A stretch of DNA of 64,000 bases from Phycisphaeraceae bacterium (GCA_020851735.1 JADZCD010000006.1:1-64000), one strand, 5' to 3'. Shown: positions 41,283 to 50,828, counted from the first letter of the stretch. Numbers and translations are program-made. The notes: generated from the letters alone by a model not told the origin.

Positions 41283-42368
41283 TTACACCAAGGGATTACG
41301 TTTGTCAATCCACCAATGAGTCAAACGATGCCAAATTCCCATATCGCGCGGTTCGGCCGCATGGCGGTCCATGCGGTGGGCAAGTTGACCGATGCATAAG
41401 CTCGCCTCGCAGCGCGGGTTTTCCAGTACAAACGGAACCCGTCGGCGCACGGCCAGGGATACCCGCGCGTCGAGCATCACGTGCCCGGCAAAGCGCGGCG
41501 TGAGCTTGAGGAACCGCCGGCAGACCGCGTCCAAGCGGGTGAAGACCGCGATGGCTTCGTCGGAAGAGCGAACCATGTTCACGAGGATCCGGAAGTCGGC
41601 GTCGGGCCGGCGGCGGTAGACGGACTTGATCACCGCGTAGGCGTCGGTAATCGCGGTAGGCTCGGGAGTTGTCACCACCAGTTGCTGGTCGGCGGCGGCC
41701 ACGAACGACAGCACGTTGGGACTGACGCCCGCGCCGGTGTCGAAGATCAGCAGGTCGGCCTGCTCTTCGAGCTGGCGGAGCTGTTCAACGAGCCGCACGC
41801 GTTCGAGTTCGCCTAAGGCGGCGATCTGGGACAGGCCCGAAGCGCCGGGCAAAAGACGAAAACCTCCGGGAGCGTCGATAAGGATTTGCCCTATGGTCTT
41901 GCGGCCCGCCACGACGTGGGCGAGGCTGGCCGAGGGGGCCAGGTTGCACAGCACGTCGGCGTTGGCGGTGCCCAAGTCGGCGTCCACCAGGATCACCCGC
42001 CGGCCCATCTGGGCGAGCCGGATGGCCAGGTTCACCGCCATGGAGGACTTGCCCACCCCCCCCTTGCCGGAGGTGATCGCCACCACGCGGGCCAGAGTCT
42101 GCCCGCGCAGCGGCGAAGTAACGCTAACGATTCGAGATTGACCAGCCAGCGGCGGCGAACGGTGTCCAGCGGATACTGCCGCCGAGGCATGCGATCCTAA
42201 GACCGAACCAGTCCCAGCCGCCATTGTCGGCCCAGACCCGGACGAGCTTCCGGGGTTTCCGGGGGTACCGGGGTTTCCGGGGACACTTCCGGGGGCACTT
42301 CCGGGGGCGGGGGTGGGGGTGGATTCGGTCACCATACGTCTTAGGGCTTCCGCCTGATCGGTCATCAT
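41283..42368 (-). CDS. flhG: Flagellar number regulator, MinD-like ATPase
   Basis: A 361-residue ParA/MinD ATPase. The deviant Walker A is SGKGGVGKSS (about 100-109); VILVDADLGTANADVL follows, and LLIFDTGAG is Walker B. FlhG limits flagellar number and acts with the GTPase FlhF, encoded just upstream with an ATGA overlap. Residues 15-45 (TESTPTPAPGSAPGSVPG...) are a low-complexity linker made entirely by the 12-bp repeat. The first 12 residues (MMTDQAEALRRM) look like the DQAxxLR FlhF-activating helix found in FlhG proteins. The repeat therefore sits between this helix and the ATPase. Confidence 0.92.
   Translation of the reverse strand: MMTDQAEALRRMVTESTPTPAPGSAPGSVPGNPGTPGNPGSSSGSGPTMAAGTGSVLGSHASAAVSAGHRSPPLAGQSRIVSVTSPLRGQTLARVVAITSGKGGVGKSSMAVNLAIRLAQMGRRVILVDADLGTANADVLCNLAPSASLAHVVAGRKTIGQILIDAPGGFRLLPGASGLSQIAALGELERVRLVEQLRQLEEQADLLIFDTGAGVSPNVLSFVAAADQQLVVTTPEPTAITDAYAVIKSVYRRRPDADFRILVNMVRSSDEAIAVFTRLDAVCRRFLKLTPRFAGHVMLDARVSLAVRRRVPFVLENPRCEASLCIGQLAHRMDRHAAEPRDMGIWHRLTHWWIDKRNPLV
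42244..42318. repeat. 12-bp GC repeat inside flhG
   Basis: On the coding strand, GCCCCCGCCCCCGGAAGTG then CCCCCGGAAGTG, CCCCGGAAA and CCCCGGTAC units, about 75 bases in all. This is the longest in-frame copy and encodes a P-G-S/N-rich linker. Confidence 0.8.
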
Positions 42369-43687
42369 TCTGCACCCACCTCTCCGAGCACCATGGCTGC
42401 CAGACGGTCAGCCCGGCCGACTTCGATATCGTGGGGCACTTCCTGGCCGGTGGTGATGTAGCTTAGGCGTTTGTTGACCTTGCGGGCCACGTTGAACAGA
42501 ACGCCGAAACTGACCGCCTCGTCCAGTTTGGTGAGGATGATACTGTCCGTACGGATGCGTGAGAAGCGCTCAATGGCGTCAAAAATGGCCGGTTGGGAAC
42601 AAGTTGAAGAAAGAACCAGGTGAACTTCGTGAGGTTGGGCAGCTTGGAGAGAGGCCTGGAGCTGATCGAGGCGTTTATCGTCGCGCTGGCTGCGCCCGGC
42701 GGTATCCATCAAAAGGATATCGCAAGGCCGGGGCTTGGACACCAGATCGTGCAGCTGTTGCAGGTTGGTCGGCACGTGCAGGGGCACGCCGATGATGTCG
42801 GCATAGGTTTTGAGCTGATCGACCGCGGAGATGCGGTAAGTGTCAAGCGTGATCAATTCCACGCGTTTTTGCTGTTTGAGCTTGAACTGGGCGGCCAGCT
42901 TGGCGATGGTGGTGGTTTTGCCCACGCCGGTGGGCCCGACGAAGGCGACGGTGCGTGGTCGGCCGTCGGGCGCGGTGCCGGGCACGATGCCCTGGTCGTC
43001 GGCCGCGATGAGGCTGGCCACCTGCTGACGCAAAATGCGGCGGACGATCGCCGGGTCCGCCAACTGGTGGTTGGATAGTTCCTGGCGGGCCTTGCGGACG
43101 ACTTCCTCGGCCAGTTCCTCAGCCACTTCCTGCTGCAACAGGCGCAGGTATTCGTCAAAGAGCGACCCGGGCAGGTCCGCGGGGGGCGCGGCCGTCGGCG
43201 AAGGGCTGCACTGGCGACGCATGACCGAAGCCACCATGCGTTTGACCGCCTGGACTTCCTGGGCCAGTTGATCGTGCGGCAGGCGCTGATCGCTCGCGGG
43301 CGCCACGGGCAGGGGCTGAACGGGCAAGGCGGCCGGCGGCGGCGGATTGTTGCGGGCCAATTCGGCCTTGGCCAGGGCGTAGGTGCGGCGGATCAGATCG
43401 CCGGCCGAGGGTTGCTGGGCCAGGGAATTGGCGGAATTGGCCGGTAAAGCCTGGACGGCGGGGGGATTGGAGGCAGGCGGCGCGGCAATCGGCAGTTTCA
43501 AGCGCGGGTGCCCGACGCGCTGGCCCACGCCGGCGGTAACCTCAACGACCGTGTGCGCCCTAAAGCCCAGAAATCCCCCTCGTTTGTAGGTGCGGGTGTG
43601 CAGGATGACGGCGTGGGGACCAAGCTGCTGACGCACCAGCGCCAGGGCGTCAGCCAGGGAACCCGCGGTGAACATTTTGAGTTTCAA
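42365..43687 (-). CDS. flhF: Flagellar placement GTPase, SRP-type
   Basis: A 440-residue SRP54-family GTPase. G1 is GPTGVGKTTTIAKLAAQF, DTYRISAVDQLKTYA follows, G3 is DTAGRSQRD and G4 is TKLDEA. The N-terminal part starts with MKLKMFTAGSLADALALVRQ, standard for FlhF, then a Pro/Ala-rich linker. FlhF marks the site of flagellum assembly. The start overlaps the stop of flhA and the stop overlaps the start of flhG (ATGA both times), so all three are coupled. Confidence 0.93.
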   Translation of the reverse strand: MKLKMFTAGSLADALALVRQQLGPHAVILHTRTYKRGGFLGFRAHTVVEVTAGVGQRVGHPRLKLPIAAPPASNPPAVQALPANSANSLAQQPSAGDLIRRTYALAKAELARNNPPPPAALPVQPLPVAPASDQRLPHDQLAQEVQAVKRMVASVMRRQCSPSPTAAPPADLPGSLFDEYLRLLQQEVAEELAEEVVRKARQELSNHQLADPAIVRRILRQQVASLIAADDQGIVPGTAPDGRPRTVAFVGPTGVGKTTTIAKLAAQFKLKQQKRVELITLDTYRISAVDQLKTYADIIGVPLHVPTNLQQLHDLVSKPRPCDILLMDTAGRSQRDDKRLDQLQASLQAAQPHEVHLVLSSTCSQPAIFDAIERFSRIRTDSIILTKLDEAVSFGVLFNVARKVNKRLSYITTGQEVPHDIEVGRADRLAAMVLGEVGAE

Positions 43688-45891
43688 CGCACAGATCCTT
43701 CCAATGCTCGTGGCTCGGACTTGCCGGTTTCAAGTTGGACTAAGCCAAGGGACTCGACTTCCACGCCCTTGGAGATTTCGTTGTAGCCTAAGACCGCGGC
43801 GTTGGGCAGGTGCGGCTCGAGCAGGCGGCGCACCTGGGCCCGGACCTGCGGCGACGCCAGCACCACGGGCTGATGGCCGGCCTGGATCAAGCGCTGCAGT
43901 TCGCGGATGATCGCGGACGTGACCCGGGCCGCCACCGCCGGGGGCATGGACATGGTCGTGCCGTCGGCCGCGCGTTCGATAAACGACACGATCTGGTCTT
44001 CCAGGGCCGGATCCAGGCTGACGCAATAAAGCTTGGGCGCGGCCAGGAGCGGGCCGTCGTCCTCGCCCAGCGTCCGCTGATCGGTGGGGACGACCATTTC
44101 CACGTACTGATTGCAGATGGTCCGGCGCAGGGCATTGCGGACGTATTCGGTGAGCACTTCCAGATCGCGGGTGCGCGGGGACCAGTCGCCCAGGGTTTCC
44201 ACGATGGTCTCCATGTCGCGGATCGGCACCCTTTCGCGGAGCAGATTCTGCAGAACCTTCTGAATATCGCCGCGCTTGAGCAGGGGCGTTTCGCCGCCGA
44301 GCACTTCCTCGACGAGTTTGGGGCTCTTGGACTTAAGCTGCTCGATAAGGTTGTTGGTTTCCTCGCGGGTGAGCAGTTCGTAGGCGTGATTCTTGACCAC
44401 TTCGGTGACGTGGGTGGCCAGCACGCTGGTGGCGTCGACCACGGTGTAATTCAGTGATTCGGCCCGCTGTTTCTGCCCCTGATCGATCCAGAACGCCTCG
44501 AGCCCGAAGGCGGGCTCGCGGGTGCGCCGGCCCGCCAGAGACTCGGCGGCCAGACCGGAATCCATGGCCAGGAACTGCGTGGGATAGACCACCCCGCGGG
44601 CCAGGGCGTTGCCGCGGATCTTGATCTGATAGTCGTGGGCCTGCAACTGCATGTTGTCGCGGATGCGCACCGGCGGCATGACCAGCCCCAGTTCGGCCGC
44701 CAGCTGCCGACGGATCATGGAAATGCGTTCGAGCAGGTCCCCGCCCTGGGAGGCATCGACCAGCTTGACCAACGCGTAACCGACCTCCAGCTCCATGGCG
44801 TCGACGGCCATGACCTGTTCGACCGGCGGGGGCGCGGGCTTGTCCTTGGCGGCGGTCTGGCGGACGGACTCGGTCTTCTGGCGTTTCTCAGCCGAGCGCA
44901 CCAGCCAGGCGCCGACCCCCATGGCCGAAGCCAGCGAGAGCATGGGCAGGGCGGGCAGACCGGTGAACGCCATGAGCGTTAAGAAGCCGGAGGTAATGGC
45001 CAGGGAACGCCAGCGCCCGGTCAGCTGGGTGGTGATGGCGGTGCCTAAGTCTTCCCGTCCCGAGGAGCGGGTGACGATCAGGCCGGCGCCGATGGATATC
45101 ACAAACGCGGGCAACTGGGACACCAGCCCGTCGCCGATGGTCAGTTTGGTGAAGACTTCCAGCGACTGGGCGAAGCCCCAGCCTTTGTCGAAGAAGCCGA
45201 CGGCAAAACCGCCGACCACGTTGATGAGGGTGATGATGATGGCGGCGATGGCGTCGCCGCGGACGAACTTGGCGGCACCGTCCATGGCCCCGTAGAAATC
45301 CGCTTCCTGGGCGATGGCTTCGCGGCGGCGGCGGGCTTCGCCTTCGTTGATCAGGCCGGCGTTGAGGTCCGCGTCGATGGCCATCTGCTTGCCGGGCATG
45401 GCGTCGAGGGTAAAGCGGGCGGCCACTTCCGAGATGCGGGTGGAGCCTTTGGTGATGACCACGAACTGCACCACGATCAGAATCAGGAACAGGATGACTC
45501 CGACCACCAGGTTGCCGCTGGTGACGAAGGAAGCGAAGGCCTCGATGACCTTGCCGGCCACGCCGATGGCCTGCTCGGGGGTATCGGCGTCGGCGGCCAG
45601 GATCAGACGCGTGGTGGCGATGTTCAGCACCAGCCGATACAGCGTGGTGCACAGGAGCAGGGACGGAAACACCGAGAAATCCAGGGGCGATTCCACGTAG
45701 ATGGTCGTCAGCAGGATCATGGCCGCCAGGGCCAGGTTGGCGGCGATGAGCATGTCCATCATCACCGGCGGCAGGGGCACGACGATGACGGCCAGCAGCC
45801 CCACCACGGCGATGGGCACAAAGAACGCCTGATATTGATTCAGGCGGTTGAGCCAGGGAGGAAAAATGAACTTGGCGCTGGGCTCAGCCAT
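43684..45891 (-). CDS. flhA: Flagellar export gate protein FlhA
   Basis: A 735-residue protein, about 35 longer than typical. Eight membrane helices occupy roughly residues 20-330. The cytoplasmic loop contains the FHIPEP-type motifs (KGSTRISEVAARFTLDAMPGKQMAIDADLNAG region, about 150-180). The C-terminal soluble ring domain starts near VMAVDAMELEVGYAL. An extra stretch near 335-360 (EKRQKTESVRQTAAKDKPAPPP) accounts for some of the length. It forms the export gate with FlhB, FliP, FliQ and FliR. It is coupled to flhF by overlap and preceded by a 117-base spacer after flhB. Confidence 0.95.
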   Translation of the reverse strand: MAEPSAKFIFPPWLNRLNQYQAFFVPIAVVGLLAVIVVPLPPVMMDMLIAANLALAAMILLTTIYVESPLDFSVFPSLLLCTTLYRLVLNIATTRLILAADADTPEQAIGVAGKVIEAFASFVTSGNLVVGVILFLILIVVQFVVITKGSTRISEVAARFTLDAMPGKQMAIDADLNAGLINEGEARRRREAIAQEADFYGAMDGAAKFVRGDAIAAIIITLINVVGGFAVGFFDKGWGFAQSLEVFTKLTIGDGLVSQLPAFVISIGAGLIVTRSSGREDLGTAITTQLTGRWRSLAITSGFLTLMAFTGLPALPMLSLASAMGVGAWLVRSAEKRQKTESVRQTAAKDKPAPPPVEQVMAVDAMELEVGYALVKLVDASQGGDLLERISMIRRQLAAELGLVMPPVRIRDNMQLQAHDYQIKIRGNALARGVVYPTQFLAMDSGLAAESLAGRRTREPAFGLEAFWIDQGQKQRAESLNYTVVDATSVLATHVTEVVKNHAYELLTREETNNLIEQLKSKSPKLVEEVLGGETPLLKRGDIQKVLQNLLRERVPIRDMETIVETLGDWSPRTRDLEVLTEYVRNALRRTICNQYVEMVVPTDQRTLGEDDGPLLAAPKLYCVSLDPALEDQIVSFIERAADGTTMSMPPAVAARVTSAIIRELQRLIQAGHQPVVLASPQVRAQVRRLLEPHLPNAAVLGYNEISKGVEVESLGLVQLETGKSEPRALEGSVR

Positions 45892-46008
45892 CCATGGCCT
45901 TTACGAAAAAAGTTTGGTCATCCTGACCATCAACCCGTCACAAGATAACCGGACGCAAAAAAATGTGTAAGGACGCCATGAAGATTTGTGCATAATTTGT
46001 TTACGAGC

Positions 46009-47079
46009 TCATGCCGAGCGCCGTCCGCTCAGCCGATACACGTAGGCGAGGATCTCCGCCACCGTCGCATAGAACGAGGCGGGGATCTCCTGGCCGACCT
46101 CCACCGACCGGTATAAAGCCCGCGCCAGCTCCTGGCGTTCGACGATGGGAATGCCGTGAATGACGGCCAATTGGCGAATGCGCATGGCCAGGAAGTCGGC
46201 TCCCTTGGCGACGACCTTGGGCGCGGTCATTTTTTTCGAGTCGTATTGCAGGGCGACGGCGAAATGCGTGGGGTTGGTGACGATCACGTCGGCCTTGGGC
46301 ACCGCCTGGTTGATGCGCTGCATGGCCAACTGGCGGGCCACCCGGAAACGGCGCTGCTTGATCAGCGGGTCCCCTTCCATGCGCTTGAATTCCTCGCGGA
46401 TCTCCTGTTTGGTCATGCGCAAATCGCGTTCACGCTGAAAACGCTGGTAGAGGTAGTCGATCAGGCCCAAAAGCAGCAGGAGCAGGGCTAATTTCACGCC
46501 CAGCCAGAAGACGATCTCGGCCGCGGCCCCGAAGATGGCCATCGGCGGCAGGGCGGCTAAGCCGATGATGGTCTGCAAGTCGCCGTAAATCACCCAGCAG
46601 GCCACGGAGGCGATCAGAAACAGCTTGGCCACGCTCATGCCCAGGCGAACGGCCGAACGGGCATCGAACAGATTCCGCAACCCGCGCAGGGGCGAGAGCT
46701 TGGCCAAATTCAGTTGCAGGGGGCGCGAAGTCAGAAGAAAGCCGACCTGGGCGATGCCGGCCAGCACCGCCACCGCCGCCAAGGCCAACACCAGCGGGCC
46801 CGCGGCCGACATGACCGCTTGCACGCAATAAAACAGCAGGCTGGGAACGTCGTCGGCCCGGGTGGGATTGTCCGTCGAAGCGCCCGCCAGGAGGGTGGCA
46901 AAGGACAGGCGCATGGAGCCCATGATTCGCAGGCCCAGCATGTAAAGCAGAAAGATGGCTGACAAAAGGGCGATGGCCGCCTGCAGATCGACGCTGCGGG
47001 CGACGTTGCCTTCGTTGCGGGCCTCCTCGCGGCGGCGTGCCGTCGGGGATTCGGTCCTTTCCTGATCGTTTTCCGCCAT
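46009..47079 (-). CDS. flhB: Flagellar export switch protein FlhB
   Basis: A 356-residue protein with four membrane helices (about 30-210) and a C-terminal cytoplasmic domain. The self-cleavage site NPTH lies in VIVTNPTHFAVALQYD. After the last helix, REEFKRMEGDPLIKQRRR-type sequence is typical. FlhB switches export from hook to filament substrates together with FliK. ATG 47079 gives MAENDQERTESPTARRREEAR, the usual basic start; GTG 47088 is less likely. Confidence 0.95.
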   Translation of the reverse strand: MAENDQERTESPTARRREEARNEGNVARSVDLQAAIALLSAIFLLYMLGLRIMGSMRLSFATLLAGASTDNPTRADDVPSLLFYCVQAVMSAAGPLVLALAAVAVLAGIAQVGFLLTSRPLQLNLAKLSPLRGLRNLFDARSAVRLGMSVAKLFLIASVACWVIYGDLQTIIGLAALPPMAIFGAAAEIVFWLGVKLALLLLLLGLIDYLYQRFQRERDLRMTKQEIREEFKRMEGDPLIKQRRFRVARQLAMQRINQAVPKADVIVTNPTHFAVALQYDSKKMTAPKVVAKGADFLAMRIRQLAVIHGIPIVERQELARALYRSVEVGQEIPASFYATVAEILAYVYRLSGRRSA

Positions 47080-47110
47080 GACAGACACTCAACAAAAAGA
47101 GCCGCAAAAA

Positions 47111-48043
47111 CTAGTGACCTAAATACGTGGCGATGTCGCGCAGGGTGGACTGCATGATCTGGATGAACACCTCCGCCTTGACCACCACCATGGCGGAGAG
47201 CAGGCCGAGCCCCACGACAATGCGCACCGGGAAACCGATGCTCAGGATGTTCATCTGCGGAATGGTGCGGGCGATAAAGCCCATGGCCAGGGTTTCCAGA
47301 AACACCAGACAAAGCAGCGGCGCCGAGACGCGCAGGGCCAATTCAAACATGGAGCCTAACAGGGCGACCATCAATTCCATCAGCCGGCCGTCGGCCCGGA
47401 AACCGCCTAAGGGAATGGCGTGAAACGAGTCGACCAGCGTGCCCAGCAGGACGCGATGCCCGTTTAAGAGCAGAAAAACCGCCAAGGCCAGGGTAAAGAA
47501 GAACTGGCCGACGATGCCGGATTCTTCTTCCAGGTCGGGGTTGTACACGCCGCCTAAACCGAACCCCAGCTGCTGATCGATGATCTTGCCGGAGATCTGC
47601 ATCCCCACCAGCGGCAGGTTGGACCCAAAGCCGATGATCAGCCCGATCAATAATTCGCAGGCCACCAAAGGCAGCAAATGCCAGAGCGACAGACCGCGGT
47701 CGAGCACCGCGGAAATCGACGTCGCCGCCACCGATTGGCTTAGCGGGGGCAGAATCGTCGGCTCAAGCAGGCCCTGGCTCCGAGCCAAAGCCGGCTGGAC
47801 CTGCAGACCCGTCCCGGCAGCGGTGGCCGGCGGCTCTAAAAGCATGGGATAAATGCAGAGGGAAAGCACGAAAACCAGGAGAATCTTGACCCGGACGGGA
47901 ATCGACACGCTGCCGAAAACCGGGGCGAGGAAAAAGATCCCCGACAAACGGAAAAAGACCAATGCCCAGGCGGGCAGGTGGTGGAGAAGTTGGACAAATC
48001 CTAACGGCAAAAAGACGTCTCCCAGGCAAGGTAAGAGAGCCAA
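47111..48043 (-). CDS. fliR: Flagellar export protein FliR
   Basis: About 300 residues with several membrane helices. FLAPVFGSVSIPVRVKILL is the FliR hallmark; later QLGFGLGGVYNP and MNILSIGFPVRIVVGL are also typical. The start is uncertain: no ATG fits. TTG 48043 opens the frame, and TTG 48010, preceded by GGGAGA 7 bases away, fits the family start (LPLGFVQLLHHLPAWALVFFR) better. A Pro/Gln-rich loop near 85-105 is an insertion. It is part of the FliP5Q4R1 export channel. Confidence 0.9.
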   Translation of the reverse strand: MALLPCLGDVFLPLGFVQLLHHLPAWALVFFRLSGIFFLAPVFGSVSIPVRVKILLVFVLSLCIYPMLLEPPATAAGTGLQVQPALARSQGLLEPTILPPLSQSVAATSISAVLDRGLSLWHLLPLVACELLIGLIIGFGSNLPLVGMQISGKIIDQQLGFGLGGVYNPDLEEESGIVGQFFFTLALAVFLLLNGHRVLLGTLVDSFHAIPLGGFRADGRLMELMVALLGSMFELALRVSAPLLCLVFLETLAMGFIARTIPQMNILSIGFPVRIVVGLGLLSAMVVVKAEVFIQIMQSTLRDIATYLGH

Positions 48044-48066
48044 CCGTCACCGCGCGAGGCCTCCGC

Positions 48067-48324
48067 TTAGCCGGCGCCGCTGAACATGCGGGCGGAAAAA
48101 TCCAAAAGCATCCTGGCCACCCAGGGCGTTAAGAGAACCGCCACCAGGCCCATGCCCAGAATTTTGGGCACGAAGCTGAGCGTCTGCTCCTGAATCTGCG
48201 TGACCGCCTGGAGAATGCTGATAAACAGGCCGATGACCAGCCCTGCCAGCAAAATCGGCGTGCTGAGCATCAGCATGACCAGCAGCGATTCTCGCACAAT
48301 GTCCGTGGCTTGATCGAAAGACAT
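48067..48324 (-). CDS. fliQ: Flagellar export protein FliQ
   Basis: An 85-residue protein with two membrane helices (LLVMLMLSTPILLAGLVIGL and ILGMGLVAVLLTPWVARML) and the FliQ signature LQAVTQIQEQTLSFVPK. The length is normal. Upstream of its ATG, on the minus strand, there is no Shine-Dalgarno; the 46-base gap to fliP is filled by a heptad array. It may depend on translation continuing from fliP. Confidence 0.95.
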   Translation of the reverse strand: MSFDQATDIVRESLLVMLMLSTPILLAGLVIGLFISILQAVTQIQEQTLSFVPKILGMGLVAVLLTPWVARMLLDFSARMFSGAG

Positions 48325-48330
48325 GGCAAT

Positions 48331-48370
48331 TGGGGGTTGGGGGTTAGGGGTTGGGGATTAGGGGTTAGGG
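48331..48370. repeat. GGGGTTA heptad array between fliP and fliQ
   Basis: Five to six units of GGGGTTG/GGGGTTA/GGGGATTA starting at the base after the fliP stop codon and ending 6 bases before the fliQ start. It occupies the whole spacer of two otherwise tightly linked operon genes. Confidence 0.8.
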
Positions 48371-49324
48371 TCAGCCCGTCATGACGGGTACGACGTGGGA
48401 AAAACTATTAAGCAGGTTGCCGGCCACGAGCCGCCAACCATCCACCAGCACGAAAAGCAACAGCTTAAAGGGCAGACTGATGAGCACCGGCGGGAGCATG
48501 AGCATGCCCATGCTGATCAGCACGCTGGAGATCACCATGTCGATAATCAGGAAGGGCAGGTATAGCCTAAAGCCCATCAGGAAGGACACCTTCAACTCGC
48601 TGAGCAGAAACGCCGGGATCAGCGAAAGCATGTCCACGTCCTGGCGCTGCAGCTTTTCGGGGGCGGTGGTGTCCACGCCGCGATAGTTGAGCACCAGATA
48701 CAGATCGTCCTCGTTGCCGGCATATTCGATCTGGCTGAACATGAAATCCCGCAACGGCTGGCGGGCCCGCGCCCAGGCGTCCAACTGGCTGATCTGCCCC
48801 GCCTGCAGGGGAGTGAGCGATTCGGTGTTGATCCGGTCAAACGTCGGGCCCATCACCAACAGGGTCATGAACAGCGCCAGGCCCACGATCACCTGGCTGG
48901 GAGGCAGCGATTGGGTGCCGATGGCCTGACGCAGCAGGGCCAGGACGATGACGATGCGGGTGAAGCTGGTGCACATGACCAGGAGCGAAGGCGCCAGCGT
49001 CAGCACCGTCATCAGCACCAGGATGGACAGCGTGGAGCTTAAGGCCCCGTCCGGGCGCGCCGGCGAGGCGGCCGTGGGAGTGGAGCCGCCGCCCGAGAGC
49101 GTGTCCAGGGCCCGCGAAGCGTTCTGCACGATGGAAATCGGGTTGGCCAAGTCCACAGCCTGGGGCGAATTGGCCTGCGCCTGGGGTTGAGACGGCGATT
49201 GATTGTTCTGGGCCCGGCAGGGAGCGCTGCCAAACGTCAGTCCCACAACCAGCAAGATCATCCCCAGGCGGAGATGGCTGGCCGCGGCGCGGTTTCTGCC
49301 GAAGTTGGGCGACGCGAACGTCAT
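48371..49324 (-). CDS. fliP: Flagellar export protein FliP
   Basis: A 317-residue protein with a signal peptide (LGMILLVVGLTFGSAPCRA), a low-complexity stretch (Gln/Ser/Ala, 40-90) and the conserved core from SSTLSILVLMTVLTLAPSL onward. TSFTRIVIVLALLRQAIGTQSLPPSQVIVGLALFMT and the C-terminal FLIIDMVISSVLISMGMLMLPPVLISLPFKLLLFVLVDGW are diagnostic. The periplasmic insert before the core is longer than usual. The start overlaps the fliO stop by an ATGA. Confidence 0.95.
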   Translation of the reverse strand: MTFASPNFGRNRAAASHLRLGMILLVVGLTFGSAPCRAQNNQSPSQPQAQANSPQAVDLANPISIVQNASRALDTLSGGGSTPTAASPARPDGALSSTLSILVLMTVLTLAPSLLVMCTSFTRIVIVLALLRQAIGTQSLPPSQVIVGLALFMTLLVMGPTFDRINTESLTPLQAGQISQLDAWARARQPLRDFMFSQIEYAGNEDDLYLVLNYRGVDTTAPEKLQRQDVDMLSLIPAFLLSELKVSFLMGFRLYLPFLIIDMVISSVLISMGMLMLPPVLISLPFKLLLFVLVDGWRLVAGNLLNSFSHVVPVMTG

Positions 49325-50214
49325 CAGGCACGGACTCCCTTGCGAAGCCTGGAGGCCAGATCGCCCGCGGCACTTTTCCGCGGGACGGACACCGCCGCCA
49401 CCGCCGACGCGGAGACCTGGGGCACCGCATCCACCGAACTCGACGCCGGGCCGGCCGGCCCCCGACCGATGCGGCTGATGCGGGCCAAGAGCGAAGACAG
49501 GTGTTCGCGGGCGCGATCCGTGCGGATCTCCGTCACGTCGCCGCCCTCGTCCACCTGGCGATGTTTGCGGTCGAAATCCGTACCCAGATGCTGCATTAAG
49601 TTGGAAAAACCGCGGGACATGCTGTGCGGCCCCTGGCGGGCGTGGGCGGCCAGCAGATCCGCGATTTCCTCAGGCTGATCGATGTCCGCCAGGCTGGCTA
49701 AGCCCTGTGGCGATTGGCCGACCACCAGAATGCGGTGGCCTAAGCGCACAAAAATCACGTGGCAGCGCGGAGCGATGCTCACCCGGCCGAGCACTTCGAC
49801 CATGGCGTTGGCCGCGCCGGCCGGGGCGGCGTTGTTTCCCAAGCGTCGCAAGCCCGAGCGGGCGGCGAAAACCAGCGCGATCACCACGCCCAAGGCGCCG
49901 AGCGTCTGCAGAACCCAGGGAGTTTGTCCCGACAAGGCCGACCCCGACGAAGACGCCCGCCCCGCCCCGGCCGCGGACGAGCGCATGATGGGCAACTGCT
50001 CCTGGTCCACGCCCGAAGCAGCCGGGGCCGATACCGCCGCCGCACCAGGCGCAGCCGTGGCAATCGAACTTCCAGAATTTCCGGGGGTGCTTCCGGGGGC
50101 GACACTTCCGGGGGCGGGGGCGGGGGGAGATTGGGCGCTTGCGGGGAGGGCGAAAGCCAAAAGCAGCAAGCAAGCGCGGAGAGAACGATGGAAAAACAGG
50201 GGGAATTGCAGCAT
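49324..50214 (-). CDS. fliO: Flagellar protein FliO-like
   Basis: A 296-residue protein. It has a signal segment (SLRACLLLLAFALPASA), a Pro/Gly/Ser-rich linker made by the 12-bp repeat (SPPAPAPGSVAPGSTPG), one membrane helix (VLQTLGALGVVIALVFAARS), then the FliO domain (MVEVLGRVSIAPRCHVIFVRLGHRILVVGQSPQGLASLADI). The tail of about 110 residues is charged and probably disordered. FliO helps assemble the FliP complex. It is a recognisable but long member. ATG 50214 is used; a GTG start at 50268 is possible but precedes the signal peptide. Confidence 0.8.
   Translation of the reverse strand: MLQFPLFFHRSLRACLLLLAFALPASAQSPPAPAPGSVAPGSTPGNSGSSIATAAPGAAAVSAPAASGVDQEQLPIMRSSAAGAGRASSSGSALSGQTPWVLQTLGALGVVIALVFAARSGLRRLGNNAAPAGAANAMVEVLGRVSIAPRCHVIFVRLGHRILVVGQSPQGLASLADIDQPEEIADLLAAHARQGPHSMSRGFSNLMQHLGTDFDRKHRQVDEGGDVTEIRTDRAREHLSSLLARISRIGRGPAGPASSSVDAVPQVSASAVAAVSVPRKSAAGDLASRLRKGVRA
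50068..50130. repeat. 12-bp GC repeat inside fliO
   Basis: On the coding strand, GCCCCCGCCCCCGGAAGTG then GCCCCCGGAAGC and CCCCCGGAAAT units. It lies right after the signal peptide in a non-conserved part of the protein. Confidence 0.75.
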
Positions 50215-50304
50215 GGGGCCATCCTGGCCATCGGGCCGACAAAAAGGGAAGATCGGCTTGCGGGGCACATCCTGCGCCCCGTGGAAAGCAATCAGATCAT
50301 TTCA

Positions 50305-50766
50305 TCAAGTCGTCTGGGTTTGTACCTCCTGGCGGGCGGCGGCGGTGGCCTGTTCTTCCAGATCCGCCACGATTTCACTGATACGAATGCAGAAGTTGTC
50401 ATTGAGCACGAGCACTTCGCCGCGGGCCACCAGGCGATTGTTGACGTACACGTCCACCGGGTCGCCCGCCAGCTTGTCGAGTTCCACGACGCTGCCGCCG
50501 GACAGCTTTAAGACATCTTCAACGATCATCTCCGTCCGGCCCAGCTCGACCATGACCTGCAGCTCGACGTCGCCGAGCAGATCAATGGTGGTGGCGTGGG
50601 CCTCGGATGTGGCGGCCGACATTCCCGCCGCCGGCGTCACTTGCTCGGCGACATTTTGAATATCGCGAATAGAAGCCTGCGCTTCCGCCAGGGCTTCCTC
50701 GACGAGCTTTTCGGTTTCCGCGTTTTGGGGAGCAGGAGCGTTCGTCGGTTCTTTGTCGGGTGCCAT
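50305..50766 (-). CDS. fliN: Flagellar motor switch protein FliN
   Basis: A 153-residue protein. The C-terminal SpoA domain is standard: [46 protein letters not shown]. The first 60 residues are an acidic, Ala/Glu-rich helix. It builds the C-ring that sets rotation direction. It follows fliL directly (62-base gap) where fliM would be expected. There is no CheC-type domain, so it is FliN and not FliY. Confidence 0.92.
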   Translation of the reverse strand: MAPDKEPTNAPAPQNAETEKLVEEALAEAQASIRDIQNVAEQVTPAAGMSAATSEAHATTIDLLGDVELQVMVELGRTEMIVEDVLKLSGGSVVELDKLAGDPVDVYVNNRLVARGEVLVLNDNFCIRISEIVADLEEQATAAARQEVQTQTT

Positions 50767-50828
50767 CCGTGGCTCTTTTCTTTAGGTTGGAGCGTCGAGC
50801 CCCATATGCCAAACACTTCCCGCGCAGA

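Noticed and set aside
50305-50766. FliY or a FliM-FliN fusion
   Set aside because: At 153 residues there is room only for a helical start and one SpoA domain.
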